DNA of 64,000 nucleotides, from the NCBI GenBank assembly GCA_019359395.1, contig JAHHHK010000007.1:124001-188000 (forward strand), given 5' to 3'. The stretch's first letter is position 1. Every line of letters begins with the position of its first letter. The notes under the pieces were generated by a model. The model was not told where the DNA came from. It worked only from the letters and a program-made list of their open reading frames with translations, and did not search any database. Positions 19,668 to 29,074 of the stretch are shown piece by piece. The translations under genes were made by a program, and so were the position numbers. This DNA comes from Komarekiella atlantica HA4396-MV6 (GTDB lineage: Bacteria; Cyanobacteriota; Cyanobacteriia; Cyanobacteriales; Nostocaceae).

Positions 19668-21080
19668 CTACTTACTACTAACTGTTGGGTATTGTATTTG
19701 TAAAACAACCAGTGTCATGTCATCGGTGTTCTGCTTATCAGAACCGATAAATTGCTGAACTTGGTCAAATAGGTAATCTACAATTTCCTGTGGCCCATTA
19801 CAATATTTACAAGCCGTGTTGAAAGCAGTAATAAAGTTATCTTCATCGAAGCGATCGCCACTTGCAGCAGCAGCATCAGTCAATCCATCTGTATAGTAAA
19901 TAATTGTGTCTCCAGGCTCTAACTGTGCCTGGGCGTCTTCATATTGGCTATTAGCATCTAAACCAATTAGCATTCCCAAGGTATCCAAACGGGTAACAGC
20001 TTTTGTAGCCGCGTGCCACCACAAAGGAGGATTATGCGCCGCATTGCTGTAAGACAAAATTTGGCTTTGAGGATTATATTCTGAGTAAAATAAGGTTACA
20101 AAGCGGTGGGAATTTTCTAAATCCGCATACATAACGCGATTCAAATTTTGCAAAATCCCTGACGGAGAATTACCATGTAGTACTTCTCCCCGTAGCATTC
20201 CCCGCATCATAGTCATAATCAGCCCTGCGGGAACGCCTTTTCCCATCACATCCCCAATTACTAAACCCCAGCGTCCAGTTTCCACAATGCTTTGAGTAGT
20301 TGGCTGAATCTGATTGTGATTGGTGGGAATAAAGTCGTAATAGTCTCCACCAACACGATTAGCTGGTTTACAGCGTGCAGCGAGAGCAACACCAGGAATT
20401 GTGGGGCATTGGCGTGGCAAAAGTCGCCGTTGAATTTCTGCACCAATTTCTAGTTCTTGATCTAAGCGTTCTTTCTTTCTTAGTTCTACGGCTAGTTCAT
20501 CGTTTTCAATAGCTACCGCTGTTTGATCTGCCACTAATCTAACTAACTTTTGTCTGGTTTCTGTCCAGCTATATTCAGGATCGCGGCTCAAGACATACAG
20601 CCATCCCCGTTCTGTATGCTTCACCAAAATTGCCGTGCCAAAGATTTGGACATCTGGCCCCAAATAGCGATGCATTTGGTCATCCAAAATCCCTGTAGCC
20701 GCCGCTAAAGGAACAGTGTTAGGTACAAGTGTAATCTGACTGCTAGCTGTTTCCAGCGCTTTACGGATATTTTTACGCTGGCGACTATCTTGCCAGTGTA
20801 GTTGCTCTAACCTGACTTGACCATTAGGTTTGTAGAGAAACAGAGCACTGCCGTCCGCATCTGTCACCCGTGTTGCCATCAGCGGAATCAATTCTAAAAA
20901 CTGATTCAAATTATTGAAGCTTCTTAGGGCAAATCCTAAAGAACTTAGTAAATCTTGGATTTTATTTTGTTCCCGATGCAACCGTGCCACGAGTTCTTTC
21001 AGCGCCACTACTGGTGTGACATCTGTCGCGGCACTACTATTGCTGTCAGTGGGTTGAGAGGGCAGTTGAGACACAGGCAC
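19668..21080 (-). CDS. GAF-PP2C (RsbU/SpoIIE-type) serine phosphatase
   Basis: Predicted protein phosphatase of the partner-switching type, dephosphorylating an anti-sigma-factor antagonist or similar protein. The 470 residues (GTG start) contain a short helical lead, a GAF-like sensory domain (about 55-195, TDADGSALFLY and ERGWLYVLSRDPEYSW), a coiled linker (ENDELAVELRKKERLDQELEIGAEIQRRLLP), and the SpoIIE catalytic domain with the metal-binding aspartates in GDYYDF (245-250) and GDVMGKGVPAGL (276-287), then YYTDGLTDAA and DDMTLVVLQI. No STAS or RsbW partner lies nearby, so its target must be elsewhere. Confidence 0.93.
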   Translation of the reverse strand: MPVSQLPSQPTDSNSSAATDVTPVVALKELVARLHREQNKIQDLLSSLGFALRSFNNLNQFLELIPLMATRVTDADGSALFLYKPNGQVRLEQLHWQDSRQRKNIRKALETASSQITLVPNTVPLAAATGILDDQMHRYLGPDVQIFGTAILVKHTERGWLYVLSRDPEYSWTETRQKLVRLVADQTAVAIENDELAVELRKKERLDQELEIGAEIQRRLLPRQCPTIPGVALAARCKPANRVGGDYYDFIPTNHNQIQPTTQSIVETGRWGLVIGDVMGKGVPAGLIMTMMRGMLRGEVLHGNSPSGILQNLNRVMYADLENSHRFVTLFYSEYNPQSQILSYSNAAHNPPLWWHAATKAVTRLDTLGMLIGLDANSQYEDAQAQLEPGDTIIYYTDGLTDAAAASGDRFDEDNFITAFNTACKYCNGPQEIVDYLFDQVQQFIGSDKQNTDDMTLVVLQIQYPTVSSK

Positions 21081-21207
21081 AGGTACTATTGCACTTGATA
21101 TCGGCAGATTTTAGACTTATAAATCCTTTGGCTTCGGCATTGCTAAACCATATTGAGACAAGGATTGTCACTTTAGCAAGAGTATAAAGACGTAAGGTGT
21201 AACTTTT

Positions 21208-21396
21208 ATGAGTATTGTATTTGCTTATTGCATTTATTGCTCAATATTAGGAATTTTAGGTAATGTATTTTTAATCAAAATTCCATCTGTAAAAATCAGT
21301 AATGCTAGCGAGACTCTAGAAAATTTTTTATTTTTCCATAACTTAATTCCCAAATCATATATCTCAAGTCATAAAAATACTTTCATAGAAGAATAA
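21208..21396 (+). CDS. Doubtful small membrane protein
   Basis: A 62-codon frame starting ATG after AAGGTG, with one hydrophobic segment at residues 3-24 (IVFAYCIYCSILGILGNVFLIK) followed by a polar tail. A/T-rich DNA produces such hydrophobic frames by chance, and nothing in the tail is recognisable. Listed because it is the only candidate gene in a 1.2 kb gap. Confidence 0.2.
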   Translation: MSIVFAYCIYCSILGILGNVFLIKIPSVKISNASETLENFLFFHNLIPKSYISSHKNTFIEE

Positions 21397-22185
21397 TATA
21401 TAATCCTTTCAGAGTAAGCGTTTAGGCTAATGAACGTATTTAGGGAGTTGTGAGAGAAGATCTACATAGGCACTTGTATAACTTTCTAACGCTCATATCA
21501 TAAGTGAGAAATAGCAAATAGGCTTTTAAAGATTTAATTTATATATCATGATTCCTAGGATACTTGCCAGATTGTGTTTTCCACTTTTTTATTTGTCATT
21601 GATTAACTTTTTAATTGCTCAGAGGTGTATTTTAGCTCACTCAAAAAATAATTAGAACATACATCTTGTATCAGAGCCACTAAAATTCAGTTTAAACTTA
21701 AATTTTCAAAACCTTTAAATTGTGAAAAGCTTACATTGCAAGCTTTTTAGCCAGTTTAAATAAAATCAGGATACTAGCCAAAGATTTATTTTAAATAGGT
21801 CTTTAGGACGTATAAAATCTCAATAAAAGTGATCGACATAAAATCTAGAAAAAGTATATTCTCAGACCTCTAACTTAAAAATCAGAAAGGTTGTTATAGT
21901 TTAGCGATCGCACTTTAAACTTTTAAATTTCCTCTAGAGAGTATTTATAGACACTTTGGCAGACAGAAGCCAGGAATACACACGTCAGTGTTGACTCAGC
22001 TTACTTACATTAATTGACTTTTAGAATCCATTAGTGAGGACAGTTATCCAAAGTTCTGCTCGGACTTTTCCGTATTGCAACTAAATGCTAGTACTGCTAT
22101 ATTTAAAAATCCATTTAGGACGTAAAAAGATAGCATCAGTTTGAAATTTTAGCAAAAGTCACCCACAAGTAACAATTAACCAATG

Positions 22186-22265
22186 AAATTAGGGCTTACA
22201 CTCTTTCCAGCATTTTTTTTGTAGTTCATCCAAGTGATAATACCAGATCAGTAAGCCCTAAATTT
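22186..22265. repeat. Long-range inverted repeat downstream of ftsY
   Basis: AAATTAGGGCTTAC (22186-22199) is matched by GTAAGCCCTAAATTT (22251-22265), a 14-base near-perfect inverted pair around a 51-base centre containing an eight-T run. It begins 48 bases past the ftsY stop on the minus strand. Confidence 0.75.
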
Positions 22266-22312
22266 ATGAGTTTGTAAAGAGAAAATCTTAACTACATTTT
22301 TCAACTAGCCAC

Positions 22313-23968
22313 TTAACCACTCAATAGCGCTTCGACAAACTCATAGCTGGAAAAGGGGCGTAAGTCTTCGATGCCTTCGCCAGCACCAATGAAGCGAATA
22401 GGTAAACCTAATTGCTGCACAACGGCAAGGGCTACGCCTCCTTTAGCAGTACCATCCAACTTGGTTAAGACAACACCACTGAGTTGAGCGGCTTGAGAAA
22501 AGACTTCAGCTTGCCGCAATCCATTTTGCCCTAAAGTGGCATCTAAAACCAATAGTGATTCTACTTTGGCATTTGGAGCTTTTTTGTCGATAATGCGACG
22601 GATTTTGCTAAGTTCATCCATTAAATTTTTCTTGTTTTGCAGTCGCCCAGCAGTATCTACTAAAAGTAATTCCGTTTGCCGTGCTTGAGCAGCTGCGATC
22701 GCATCAAACACCACTGCGGCCGGATCTGTATTCTTTCCAGGATTGGCAATTACTTCCACACCACTTCTAGTACCCCAAACTTTCACCTGTTCCACAGCAG
22801 CGGCGCGGAAAGTGTCTGCTGCCCCAATCAAGCATTTATAGCCAGATTTCTGGGCTAAGTGGGAAATTTTGCCGATGGTAGTAGTTTTACCAGCACCATT
22901 CACCCCGGTGATTAACCAAATATTGAGAGTGTCTTTTTCTGGGGTAAAAGTAGATTTGTAGGATGTTTGGCTCGGTGTATCCAGCATATCCCGCAGGATT
23001 TTTTTCAGATAAGCGATCGCCTCATCTGGTGGGGTGACTTCTTCTCGCAGTTTTTTCTGTAGGGCGTTGATAATCAAGTCTGTCGCCTCCACACCCACAT
23101 CAGCTTGCAAGAGCAACGCCTCAATTTCCGTCACAGCTGCTTGGTTGAGCGGCCCCTGACCAACAATCGCCTTCAGTTGGTTCAGAATGCCACGACGAGT
23201 TTTGTCTAAACCTTGACGGAGCTTTTTCAGCCAGGTAATTTCTTCAATAGAAACATCTTCTGGACGCCTACCTTGGGCTGCCAAAACTTCTGCTGACCAC
23301 ACAAACCCTTCATCAAATGTCAAGCCGGGAATTTCTTCTGTTGTCTCTGGTGCAGTTGCAGATGGTGGCTGAACAACCTCTGGTTCTGGGACTTCAATCG
23401 CGCTGGCGATCAGTCGTTCCTGCCTGGCTTGCCGTTCTGCTGCGGCTCGTTCTAAGAAGGATAAAGTGGCTGGCGTTGTTGATTCAGTTTCACTCGCAAT
23501 TAATTCTGGGCTAGAGACATCTGGCTCATCGAAATTTGCTGCACTTTCTTCGTTTGTACCAGCAGGTTCCTCACTCGTTGTTTGGGCAATATCAATAACT
23601 GCTGCTTCCGGTTGTGACGTTTCTGTCGCTTCTTCAGGAGTTGCAGTTTCTAAAGTAAGGCCAGCAGGTTCCTCAACTGTTTCTTGTACCGTTTCCGTTA
23701 CCTGCGTTTGTACAGTTGGTGAAGCTTGAGCATCTGTTAAATCAGGCGGAGTTTCTTCTGCCTCGGATTGTTGTTTTTCCTGGATATTTTTGTAGGCGGC
23801 TTTAGCAAATGCCAACAAATCCGCGCCCGTGTCTTGTGCAGTTTCTACCGTTGGCGTTTCGGCTGGCTCTGTTTGGGGTTCTTTAACAGGAGAAGTTTCT
23901 TCCTGTTTCTGCTCAGAGGGAGTTTTAGAAGAATCGTTATGTTGACGACGGAACCAATTAAAAACCAT
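22313..23968 (-). CDS. ftsY: Signal recognition particle receptor FtsY
   Basis: SRP receptor GTPase that docks ribosome-SRP complexes at the membrane for co-translational insertion. The 551 residues start MVFNWFRRQHNDSS, a basic amphipathic membrane-binding tip, followed by an acidic A-domain of about 230 residues rich in E, T, P and A (low complexity). The NG core follows: N-domain WLKKLRQGLDKTRRGI, G1 GVNGAGKTTTIGK, the DTFRAAA box, G3 DTAGRLQ, G4 TKLDGTAKGG, and the closing FIGAGEGIEDLRPF. The acidic extension is long but within the range seen in cyanobacteria. nusB lies upstream on the same strand. Confidence 0.96.
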   Translation of the reverse strand: MVFNWFRRQHNDSSKTPSEQKQEETSPVKEPQTEPAETPTVETAQDTGADLLAFAKAAYKNIQEKQQSEAEETPPDLTDAQASPTVQTQVTETVQETVEEPAGLTLETATPEEATETSQPEAAVIDIAQTTSEEPAGTNEESAANFDEPDVSSPELIASETESTTPATLSFLERAAAERQARQERLIASAIEVPEPEVVQPPSATAPETTEEIPGLTFDEGFVWSAEVLAAQGRRPEDVSIEEITWLKKLRQGLDKTRRGILNQLKAIVGQGPLNQAAVTEIEALLLQADVGVEATDLIINALQKKLREEVTPPDEAIAYLKKILRDMLDTPSQTSYKSTFTPEKDTLNIWLITGVNGAGKTTTIGKISHLAQKSGYKCLIGAADTFRAAAVEQVKVWGTRSGVEVIANPGKNTDPAAVVFDAIAAAQARQTELLLVDTAGRLQNKKNLMDELSKIRRIIDKKAPNAKVESLLVLDATLGQNGLRQAEVFSQAAQLSGVVLTKLDGTAKGGVALAVVQQLGLPIRFIGAGEGIEDLRPFSSYEFVEALLSG

Positions 23969-24239
23969 TGCAACAGTACTAGTTGTTATGTGAGTTATAA
24001 GTTATGAGTTATAAGTTATGAGTTTAATTTAACTGTGTACTCTTTCCTGGAGTGAAAACCCCCAGGTTATCCTCACTTTTCAACGCTAGTTTGACAAGAG
24101 TCGCTACAACGACGGGCAGAATCCTCAAAAGTTTTGAGAGTCGAAAGCAGATGCTCAGATTTCTTTTTGCAAACAACTGCCTCCTTACTCTTAGCTTAAA
24201 ATTTAGCACTCATGTAGCTGAAGAAGTGAGGTAAAAACC

Positions 24240-24881
24240 CTATGCGGTTTTTTTCTGTTCTGTGACTCGGCGCAAAACGCCGTTAATAAACCGATGACCT
24301 TCGTCTCCACTGTAGCGTTTGGCTAGTTCCACTGCTTCGTTGATGGCAATGCTGTCTGGAACTCCCAGGAACCTCATTTCTGCTACAGCGATTTGCAGAA
24401 TGTCCCGGTCGATTTGGGCGAGGCGAGTTACTTGCCAATCTACTAAGGCAGTAGAAATGAGTTCATCTATAATATTTCGGTTTTCATTGACTGTAATTAC
24501 AATCTCTTTGGCGTAATTACGGACTCCCTTGTCCTGATTAGCTAACTGAATCAATTCTGGGAAATCAATTGCTGTACCTAACTGATTAATTGCGGTTTGG
24601 GTGTATGCGATCGCCTCTTGGAGCATTGTTCTAGCAGTGTTGATGTCTGAGGCCCGAGTTTGGCTGCTTAAGAGGCGATCATTACTGCGTTGCAATTCAC
24701 CTGCGGCATTGTCCAAGGTATCTTGCACTTCTGATGTCAGGGTGCGTACTGCGCCTAGTACCAACTTAGATACTAGTTGATCGTCTTGTAATTGATTCAA
24801 TTTCTTTGGATTTACTGGCAGTTGGCTAAGGCTTAAGAGCGCCAACTCACGAGCAATTTGCTGGGGTTTGCGAGGTTGCAT
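24240..24881 (-). CDS. nusB: Transcription antitermination factor NusB
   Basis: Binds boxA RNA with NusE (S10) to support rRNA transcription antitermination. The start [21 protein letters not shown] is the NusB N-terminal helix. The C-terminal half contains [22 protein letters not shown] and the diagnostic [29 protein letters not shown]. At 213 residues it exceeds the 140 or so of E. coli NusB because of a helical insert (about 50-100), common in cyanobacterial versions. It lies 271 bases upstream of ftsY and about 120 bases downstream of the DUF502 gene, all on the minus strand. Confidence 0.94.
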   Translation of the reverse strand: MQPRKPQQIARELALLSLSQLPVNPKKLNQLQDDQLVSKLVLGAVRTLTSEVQDTLDNAAGELQRSNDRLLSSQTRASDINTARTMLQEAIAYTQTAINQLGTAIDFPELIQLANQDKGVRNYAKEIVITVNENRNIIDELISTALVDWQVTRLAQIDRDILQIAVAEMRFLGVPDSIAINEAVELAKRYSGDEGHRFINGVLRRVTEQKKTA

Positions 24882-25003
24882 AAAAGTGAGGGTTGATTGT
24901 GCGAGAATTGATTAACTAGAAGGAGTGGACTTAAAAGTGTATCAATTTTGGCACAGCCAAACAACAACGTTATCCAATTGCTTGTGACTTTGCCTGATTG
25001 ATT

Positions 25004-25807
25004 TTAAGTTTCTTCGACGCGGATCATCGACTGCTTTGTTTCGTCGTGTTTTACTTCCAGTTGAGATTCTTTGGGGAAAACCAGGGGCGTATTGGGGGCG
25101 ACAATGCCACCAGACACAACTATTTTAAAGGCGTCTTCAATCGATAATGAGAGGTTCACTACCTCATCTTCAGGAACTACTGCGTACCATCCGGTAGTGG
25201 GGTTTGGGGTGGTGGGGATAAAAACACTTAGCATCGGGTGAGACATTTGAGATTGGATATCACCACTGATTGCGCCAGTGACAAAGGCGATCGCCCAAAT
25301 TCCCCGCCTCGGATACTCTACCAAAATTACACGGCGAAACTTGCCATTTGAGTCTTTTAGTATTGTTTCCAAAAGTTGCTTGAGAGTTTTGTATACCTGT
25401 CCAGCTAACGGTATAGCTTGTAAAACGCGTTCCCCAAAATCGAGCAACCACCGCCCAGCAATATTCCTAGCCATTAGGCCAATTAAGAGAATACTTAGTA
25501 ATGGTACGGCTAATCCCACTACAAAATTCAGTAAATTAACTAATATCGGGTGCAACCCATCAAAAGGATTCAGTTGTTTGGGAATTTGGGTAAGAAAGTT
25601 GATTACCCAAGTAGCAATTGTAATCGTTAGCCAGATGGTGGTTGCTAGGGGAATAACTACCAACAAACCAGCAATCAGGTCATTTTTTAAGTCCTGTTTT
25701 AGGCGTTCGATTACCAAGCCCTGATTCTCCTTTTTAAGGCTAGAGGAACTTTGATTATTGGTCTTCATACCAGCATCGCCAAATTGCGAAGACTTTACTT
25801 CAGGCAT
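25004..25807 (-). CDS. DUF502 family membrane protein
   Basis: Integral membrane protein of unknown biochemical role. After a polar lead (about 40 residues) come two membrane segments, NDLIAGLLVVIPLATTIWLTITIATWVI and ILVNLLNFVVGLAVPLLSILLIGLMARN, then a soluble domain with the DUF502 motifs FGERVLQAIPLAGQVYKTLKQLLETI, RVILVEYPRRGIWAIAFVTG and VFIPTTPNPTTGWYAVVPEDEV. I chose ATG at 25807 (267 residues). A TTG eight codons upstream lies inside a perfect hairpin, so it is unlikely; an ATG at 25768 is a further option. The arrangement with nusB and ftsY recurs in cyanobacteria as far as I recall. Confidence 0.9.
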   Translation of the reverse strand: MPEVKSSQFGDAGMKTNNQSSSSLKKENQGLVIERLKQDLKNDLIAGLLVVIPLATTIWLTITIATWVINFLTQIPKQLNPFDGLHPILVNLLNFVVGLAVPLLSILLIGLMARNIAGRWLLDFGERVLQAIPLAGQVYKTLKQLLETILKDSNGKFRRVILVEYPRRGIWAIAFVTGAISGDIQSQMSHPMLSVFIPTTPNPTTGWYAVVPEDEVVNLSLSIEDAFKIVVSGGIVAPNTPLVFPKESQLEVKHDETKQSMIRVEET

Positions 25808-25827
25808 CTTTTGCCGCAAGTAACTGT

Positions 25828-25847
25828 CCAAACAGCAAGCTGTTTGG
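25828..25847. promoter_or_regulatory. Perfect hairpin in DUF502 leader
   Basis: CCAAACAGC and GCTGTTTGG form a nine-base perfect stem with a two-base centre, 21 bases upstream of the chosen ATG. It could be a protein-binding palindrome or an RNA leader structure affecting translation; nothing identifies the factor. Confidence 0.5.
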
Positions 25848-26220
25848 CTGCTACCACAGAAATACTCACTTGTTGCTGGAAATCAGCTATTTTCATACAA
25901 CTTTGCATGAATAGACATGTACCAACCGACTAGCGGGTGGTTAGTCTTAGAGGATGTTACTTTTCTTTGTAAGACTTGTAAATGATTGTTGCAAGTCTCT
26001 TAGGTATTACTAATCTACCGCGCTCAGCCAAAAGCTGCTCATGATTGTGGAAGAACCGCCAGGCAAACTTAGGAGTTGTCTTGTCTAGTGAGTAATTTAC
26101 GCATTGCTAGGAGCGGCTTTTCTGAAAAAGTTGTGTTAAAAATATTAATTTATCAAATTCAGGCTGTAATTAGCTAATCTATATTTAAAATTTCATTTTT
26201 AAAGGCTTGGGAAATCAAAA

Positions 26221-26241
26221 CCAAAAGAAAAATTCTTTTGG
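26221..26241 (-). terminator. Terminator-like hairpin after the last hps-block gene
   Basis: On the minus strand CCAAAAGAA-TTT-TTCTTTTGG is followed by TTTTGATTT, 20 bases after the stop of the glycosyltransferase at 26262. The stem is A/U-rich and therefore weak. Confidence 0.55.
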
Positions 26242-26261
26242 CTCCCAACTCCCAAATTTTT

Positions 26262-27170
26262 CTAAGCTGCATCAGCTTGTGTAGTTTCTGAAGCCACGCA
26301 CTGCACCTGTTGTGTACTCTCTTCTGCAAGAATTACTTTTGCATCTAAGCTGGGCTGGGGTAAATACTTCATTTCCCAGACCTTGAGCAAAATCAGGTAT
26401 TCGTAGAATGCTTGCAATGTACACCAAGCCATTCCAGCACGTCCATCTAAACAGCCACCCAAGATAAAATACATATACAAAAAGCGTAGCAACGGTCTAG
26501 CGGGTAAACGCAAAGACAGATCTTTGAGGGCGCGGCGTCTTTCTACTTCTGATTTACCAAAAAACAAATCTCGCCAGCTAACTTCTCCCTGTTCTAGTTG
26601 ATACAGCGTTTCTTGCGCTTCATCTGTGGAATACCGATTGTGCTTTTCAATCCAGCGACTCAAGCCTTTGCTGCAAGTGTAGTGGGGGTAGGTTTCTTTT
26701 AAAAAACTAGTAGCACCGTCACAAACTTCCCTTTCAGTATGACCATAGTCTGTAAACCAGACTTTACCGTGGCGGAAAAGACGCATTTGATAACGAGGAT
26801 ACTGGGTACTATGACGAATCCAACGATTCATGAACATGACGCGTTCAGCAACGTAGTAGCCAATATAGTCTGGATTCTGACTAGCTTTTTCGGCTTCAGC
26901 AAAAAGTTCTAGTGTCATGCGCTCGTCAGCTTCGAGAATGTAAACCCATTCGTGCTTTGGAGGGATAGACTCTAGCATCCAGGTGCGTTGACGACCGTGA
27001 CTTTCAAAAGGATGTTGGACGATGCGGATAGGATAGCGACTAGCGATTTCTACAGTGCGATCGCTACTGCATGAGTCTACAACAATAATGTCATCCGATA
27101 GCATCGCCGACTCGATACAAGCAGCAATATCTAATTCTTCGTTATATGTCAGTATGTAAATTGAAAACAT
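26262..27170 (-). CDS. Family 2 glycosyltransferase (WaaE/KdtX-like)
   Basis: Predicted inverting GT-A glycosyltransferase, probably adding a sugar in surface polysaccharide synthesis. The 302 residues open with FSIYILTYNEELDIAACIESA and IVVDSCSSDRTVEIASRY. The metal-binding acidic motif reads ILEADERM. The family block RYQMRLFRHGKVWFTDYGHTERE follows, then a C-terminal segment (LLRFLYMYFILGGCLDGRAG) that would sit at the membrane, as in KdtX/WaaE-like enzymes. It is the last gene of the minus-strand polysaccharide block, 126 bases after hpsJ; membership in the hps system is inferred from position. Confidence 0.85.
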   Translation of the reverse strand: MFSIYILTYNEELDIAACIESAMLSDDIIVVDSCSSDRTVEIASRYPIRIVQHPFESHGRQRTWMLESIPPKHEWVYILEADERMTLELFAEAEKASQNPDYIGYYVAERVMFMNRWIRHSTQYPRYQMRLFRHGKVWFTDYGHTEREVCDGATSFLKETYPHYTCSKGLSRWIEKHNRYSTDEAQETLYQLEQGEVSWRDLFFGKSEVERRRALKDLSLRLPARPLLRFLYMYFILGGCLDGRAGMAWCTLQAFYEYLILLKVWEMKYLPQPSLDAKVILAEESTQQVQCVASETTQADAA

Positions 27171-27296
27171 CCCAGGTTTTATAGCGATTTGACTAAGTTG
27201 TTAATTATCTTTTTATTGTTATTAGCTATTAGGTATGTGGCAGCATGAACCATCAACAACTGTTTGATGCGTCCATACCGCCATACCGATAGTTGA

Positions 27297-28136
27297 TTAA
27301 CGCGCGGTAGCTTTGCGTCCACCACCTTGTAAACTACCCATACCTCTTAATCCCGTCCAGCCGATGATAATGTAACCAATAGACAACAGCAAACTGCTAA
27401 TACCAATTCTCAGTCCAGACTTCCAAGCATTATCCTTAGCTTGTTTTTCAGCTTCGTCTCTGCGCTGGCGAATTTGGTTCAGTCTTTGATTTGCAACTCC
27501 TTGAGGATCTGTGCGCTGCGCGATAAATTTGTCAAGTTCTTGGGGATTTGCTTTAAACTTCTTGAGTAATTCTTTTTGCTCAGCGGGAAGTTGGGGATTT
27601 GCAAGCGCTTGCTTATATTTCTGCTCGTCTTTAAGTAGTTCAGTAAACTGAGCTCTAGCTTGGTTTCGTAATTGTTCTAGCTGAGCTTTTGCTTGATCGT
27701 TGTTCAGTTGTGCTTGGAATTGAGATAGCTGGTTTTTGAGTTGATTTTCTGCCTGATCTGCATCCTGGGAAATTTGATTTACTGTTTGAGTGCTAGCTTG
27801 ACGCACATTGTTGAGGTGCAGCGGAAAAATCAATAAGAACATTAACCCTAAAATACTGGATATAATCAGGGCTGGAAATCTTAAATCGATACCTGATGGG
27901 CGATCGCCAGTATCAGCACTATCAATCCAATATGCAGCAAACAGTAGCCCTAAACCTACCAGAGGCACAATTCCCCGGTCAACCAGGGCTGTTGCTATAC
28001 TGATTTGCCATCCTCGATCAGTTGGTTGAAAGGGTAACAGTAAAATCACAAAGTCTACAAAAAAGGACAAAATGCAGATTATCCCAACCACCTTTAGTGT
28101 TAAGGCAGTGTTCAAGGCAGCAAAACGGTTAACCAT
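27297..28136 (-). CDS. hpsJ: HpsJ-like hormogonium polysaccharide protein
   Basis: Membrane protein resembling HpsJ of the hormogonium polysaccharide system; no enzymatic activity is known. The 279 residues contain three N-terminal membrane segments (LKVVGIICILSFFVDFVILLL; IVPLVGLGLLFAAYW; FPALIISSILGLMFLLIFPLHL), a Q/A/N-rich coiled coil of about 120 residues (QADQAENQLKNQLSQF type), and a final segment LRIGISSLLLSIGYIIIGWTGL. The soluble coil is probably on the periplasmic side. Its place inside the hps block supports the name; I recognise the architecture rather than a catalytic motif. Confidence 0.78.
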   Translation of the reverse strand: MVNRFAALNTALTLKVVGIICILSFFVDFVILLLPFQPTDRGWQISIATALVDRGIVPLVGLGLLFAAYWIDSADTGDRPSGIDLRFPALIISSILGLMFLLIFPLHLNNVRQASTQTVNQISQDADQAENQLKNQLSQFQAQLNNDQAKAQLEQLRNQARAQFTELLKDEQKYKQALANPQLPAEQKELLKKFKANPQELDKFIAQRTDPQGVANQRLNQIRQRRDEAEKQAKDNAWKSGLRIGISSLLLSIGYIIIGWTGLRGMGSLQGGGRKATAR

Positions 28137-28373
28137 AGTCTTTCAAACTTGCGGTAAATAAGAGTGATTTTCATATTTCAAGTTACTTGAATATTGTTCC
28201 CATAACTTTAAATGTTGTGTATGAACACAAGACCAATTCAAGACTAGTCAAGAATCTTCGCCTCTTGGTTTTAAACTACACCACAGTAGCATCTGTAATG
28301 TAGACTGTCTTCAGAAAATTCCTGGTGTTGGAAGATACGAAAGCAAGTAAGGGTATTGGGTACTGCGAAGAAT

Positions 28374-29042
28374 TTATTTTTTATTCTCCACTCCTCCATT
28401 CCCCAACTCTTCCTCAAGGGTTTGTTCCCAAACTGGTAAATCCTCTGGACGATCAACATCAGCCAAGGTAAGCAAGTATACAGGTGACAAATTCAGTAAA
28501 TGAGCAATCTCCACAGTTTTTTGGAATACTTGAGCAGTTCCCCACTCGATGTTAACGAATAACTCCCGGATAGGTTGTCGCAAACCAATTAAGTAATAAC
28601 CACCATCAATAGCCGGGCCAAGCACTAGATCAAAGGCTTGTAGTTGCTCAAAAGCTGTTGCTAAAATCTGGGCATTCACTCCAGGACAATCCGTACCGAT
28701 GATCATTACTTCCTCTGCACCAGACTCAAAAGCATCAAATAGCGATCGCGCCATGCGTGAACCTAGATCCCCTTCACCTTGAGGCTGGTAAACTAAACTC
28801 AACCCCAGCCAGTCTTGCATAAGTTGCAAATCACCACCTGAAAACCGCACTTCAACTGATATGGCAGCTACCTTTTGCAATTCTCTAACCTGAAATATTG
28901 TATATTCGGTCATCTGCCGTTGAAGATTAGCAGCACCGAGATTACCCAAAGCAGGTATCAGTCGGGTTTTTGTTTTCCCTGGTTCTGGATAGCGAGTAAA
29001 AATAATTAAGTGCTGTTTTGAGCTTTTTGGTGATTTCAGCAC
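28374..29042 (-). CDS. TIGR04282-type glycosyltransferase-like protein
   Basis: Small single-domain protein of the family annotated as TIGR04282 arsenosugar-biosynthesis-type glycosyltransferases, related to CofC/nucleotidyltransferase folds. The 222 residues (GTG start at 29042) show IIFTRYPEPGKTKTRLIPALG, a nucleotide-binding-like opening, QGEGDLGSRMARSLFDAF, IIGTDCPGVNAQIL and LGPAIDGGYYLIGLRQP, all typical of the family. In this cluster it more likely serves polysaccharide synthesis than arsenic metabolism; that is inference. It follows the fourth pseudopilin gene by 32 bases, suggesting co-transcription. Confidence 0.85.
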   Translation of the reverse strand: MLKSPKSSKQHLIIFTRYPEPGKTKTRLIPALGNLGAANLQRQMTEYTIFQVRELQKVAAISVEVRFSGGDLQLMQDWLGLSLVYQPQGEGDLGSRMARSLFDAFESGAEEVMIIGTDCPGVNAQILATAFEQLQAFDLVLGPAIDGGYYLIGLRQPIRELFVNIEWGTAQVFQKTVEIAHLLNLSPVYLLTLADVDRPEDLPVWEQTLEEELGNGGVENKK

Positions 29043-29074
29043 ACAATACCTTATTTGAATAAACTAAAAATATC

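Larger units (their letters stand above)
21081..22312. other. A+T-rich gap of 1.2 kb
   Basis: No convincing gene except one doubtful 62-codon frame at 21208. The stretch is A/T-rich with stops in all frames. It contains a long-range inverted repeat at 22186-22265 and a word TTTAGGACGTA repeated near 21801 and 22115. It could hold an unannotated RNA or decayed sequence; I cannot decide from the sequence. Confidence 0.5.
25808..26261. other. Gap between glycosyltransferase and DUF502 gene
   Basis: About 450 bases without a gene. It holds the hairpin CCAAACAGC-AA-GCTGTTTGG at 25828-25847, just before the DUF502 start, and the terminator-like stem-loop at 26221-26241. Confidence 0.6.
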
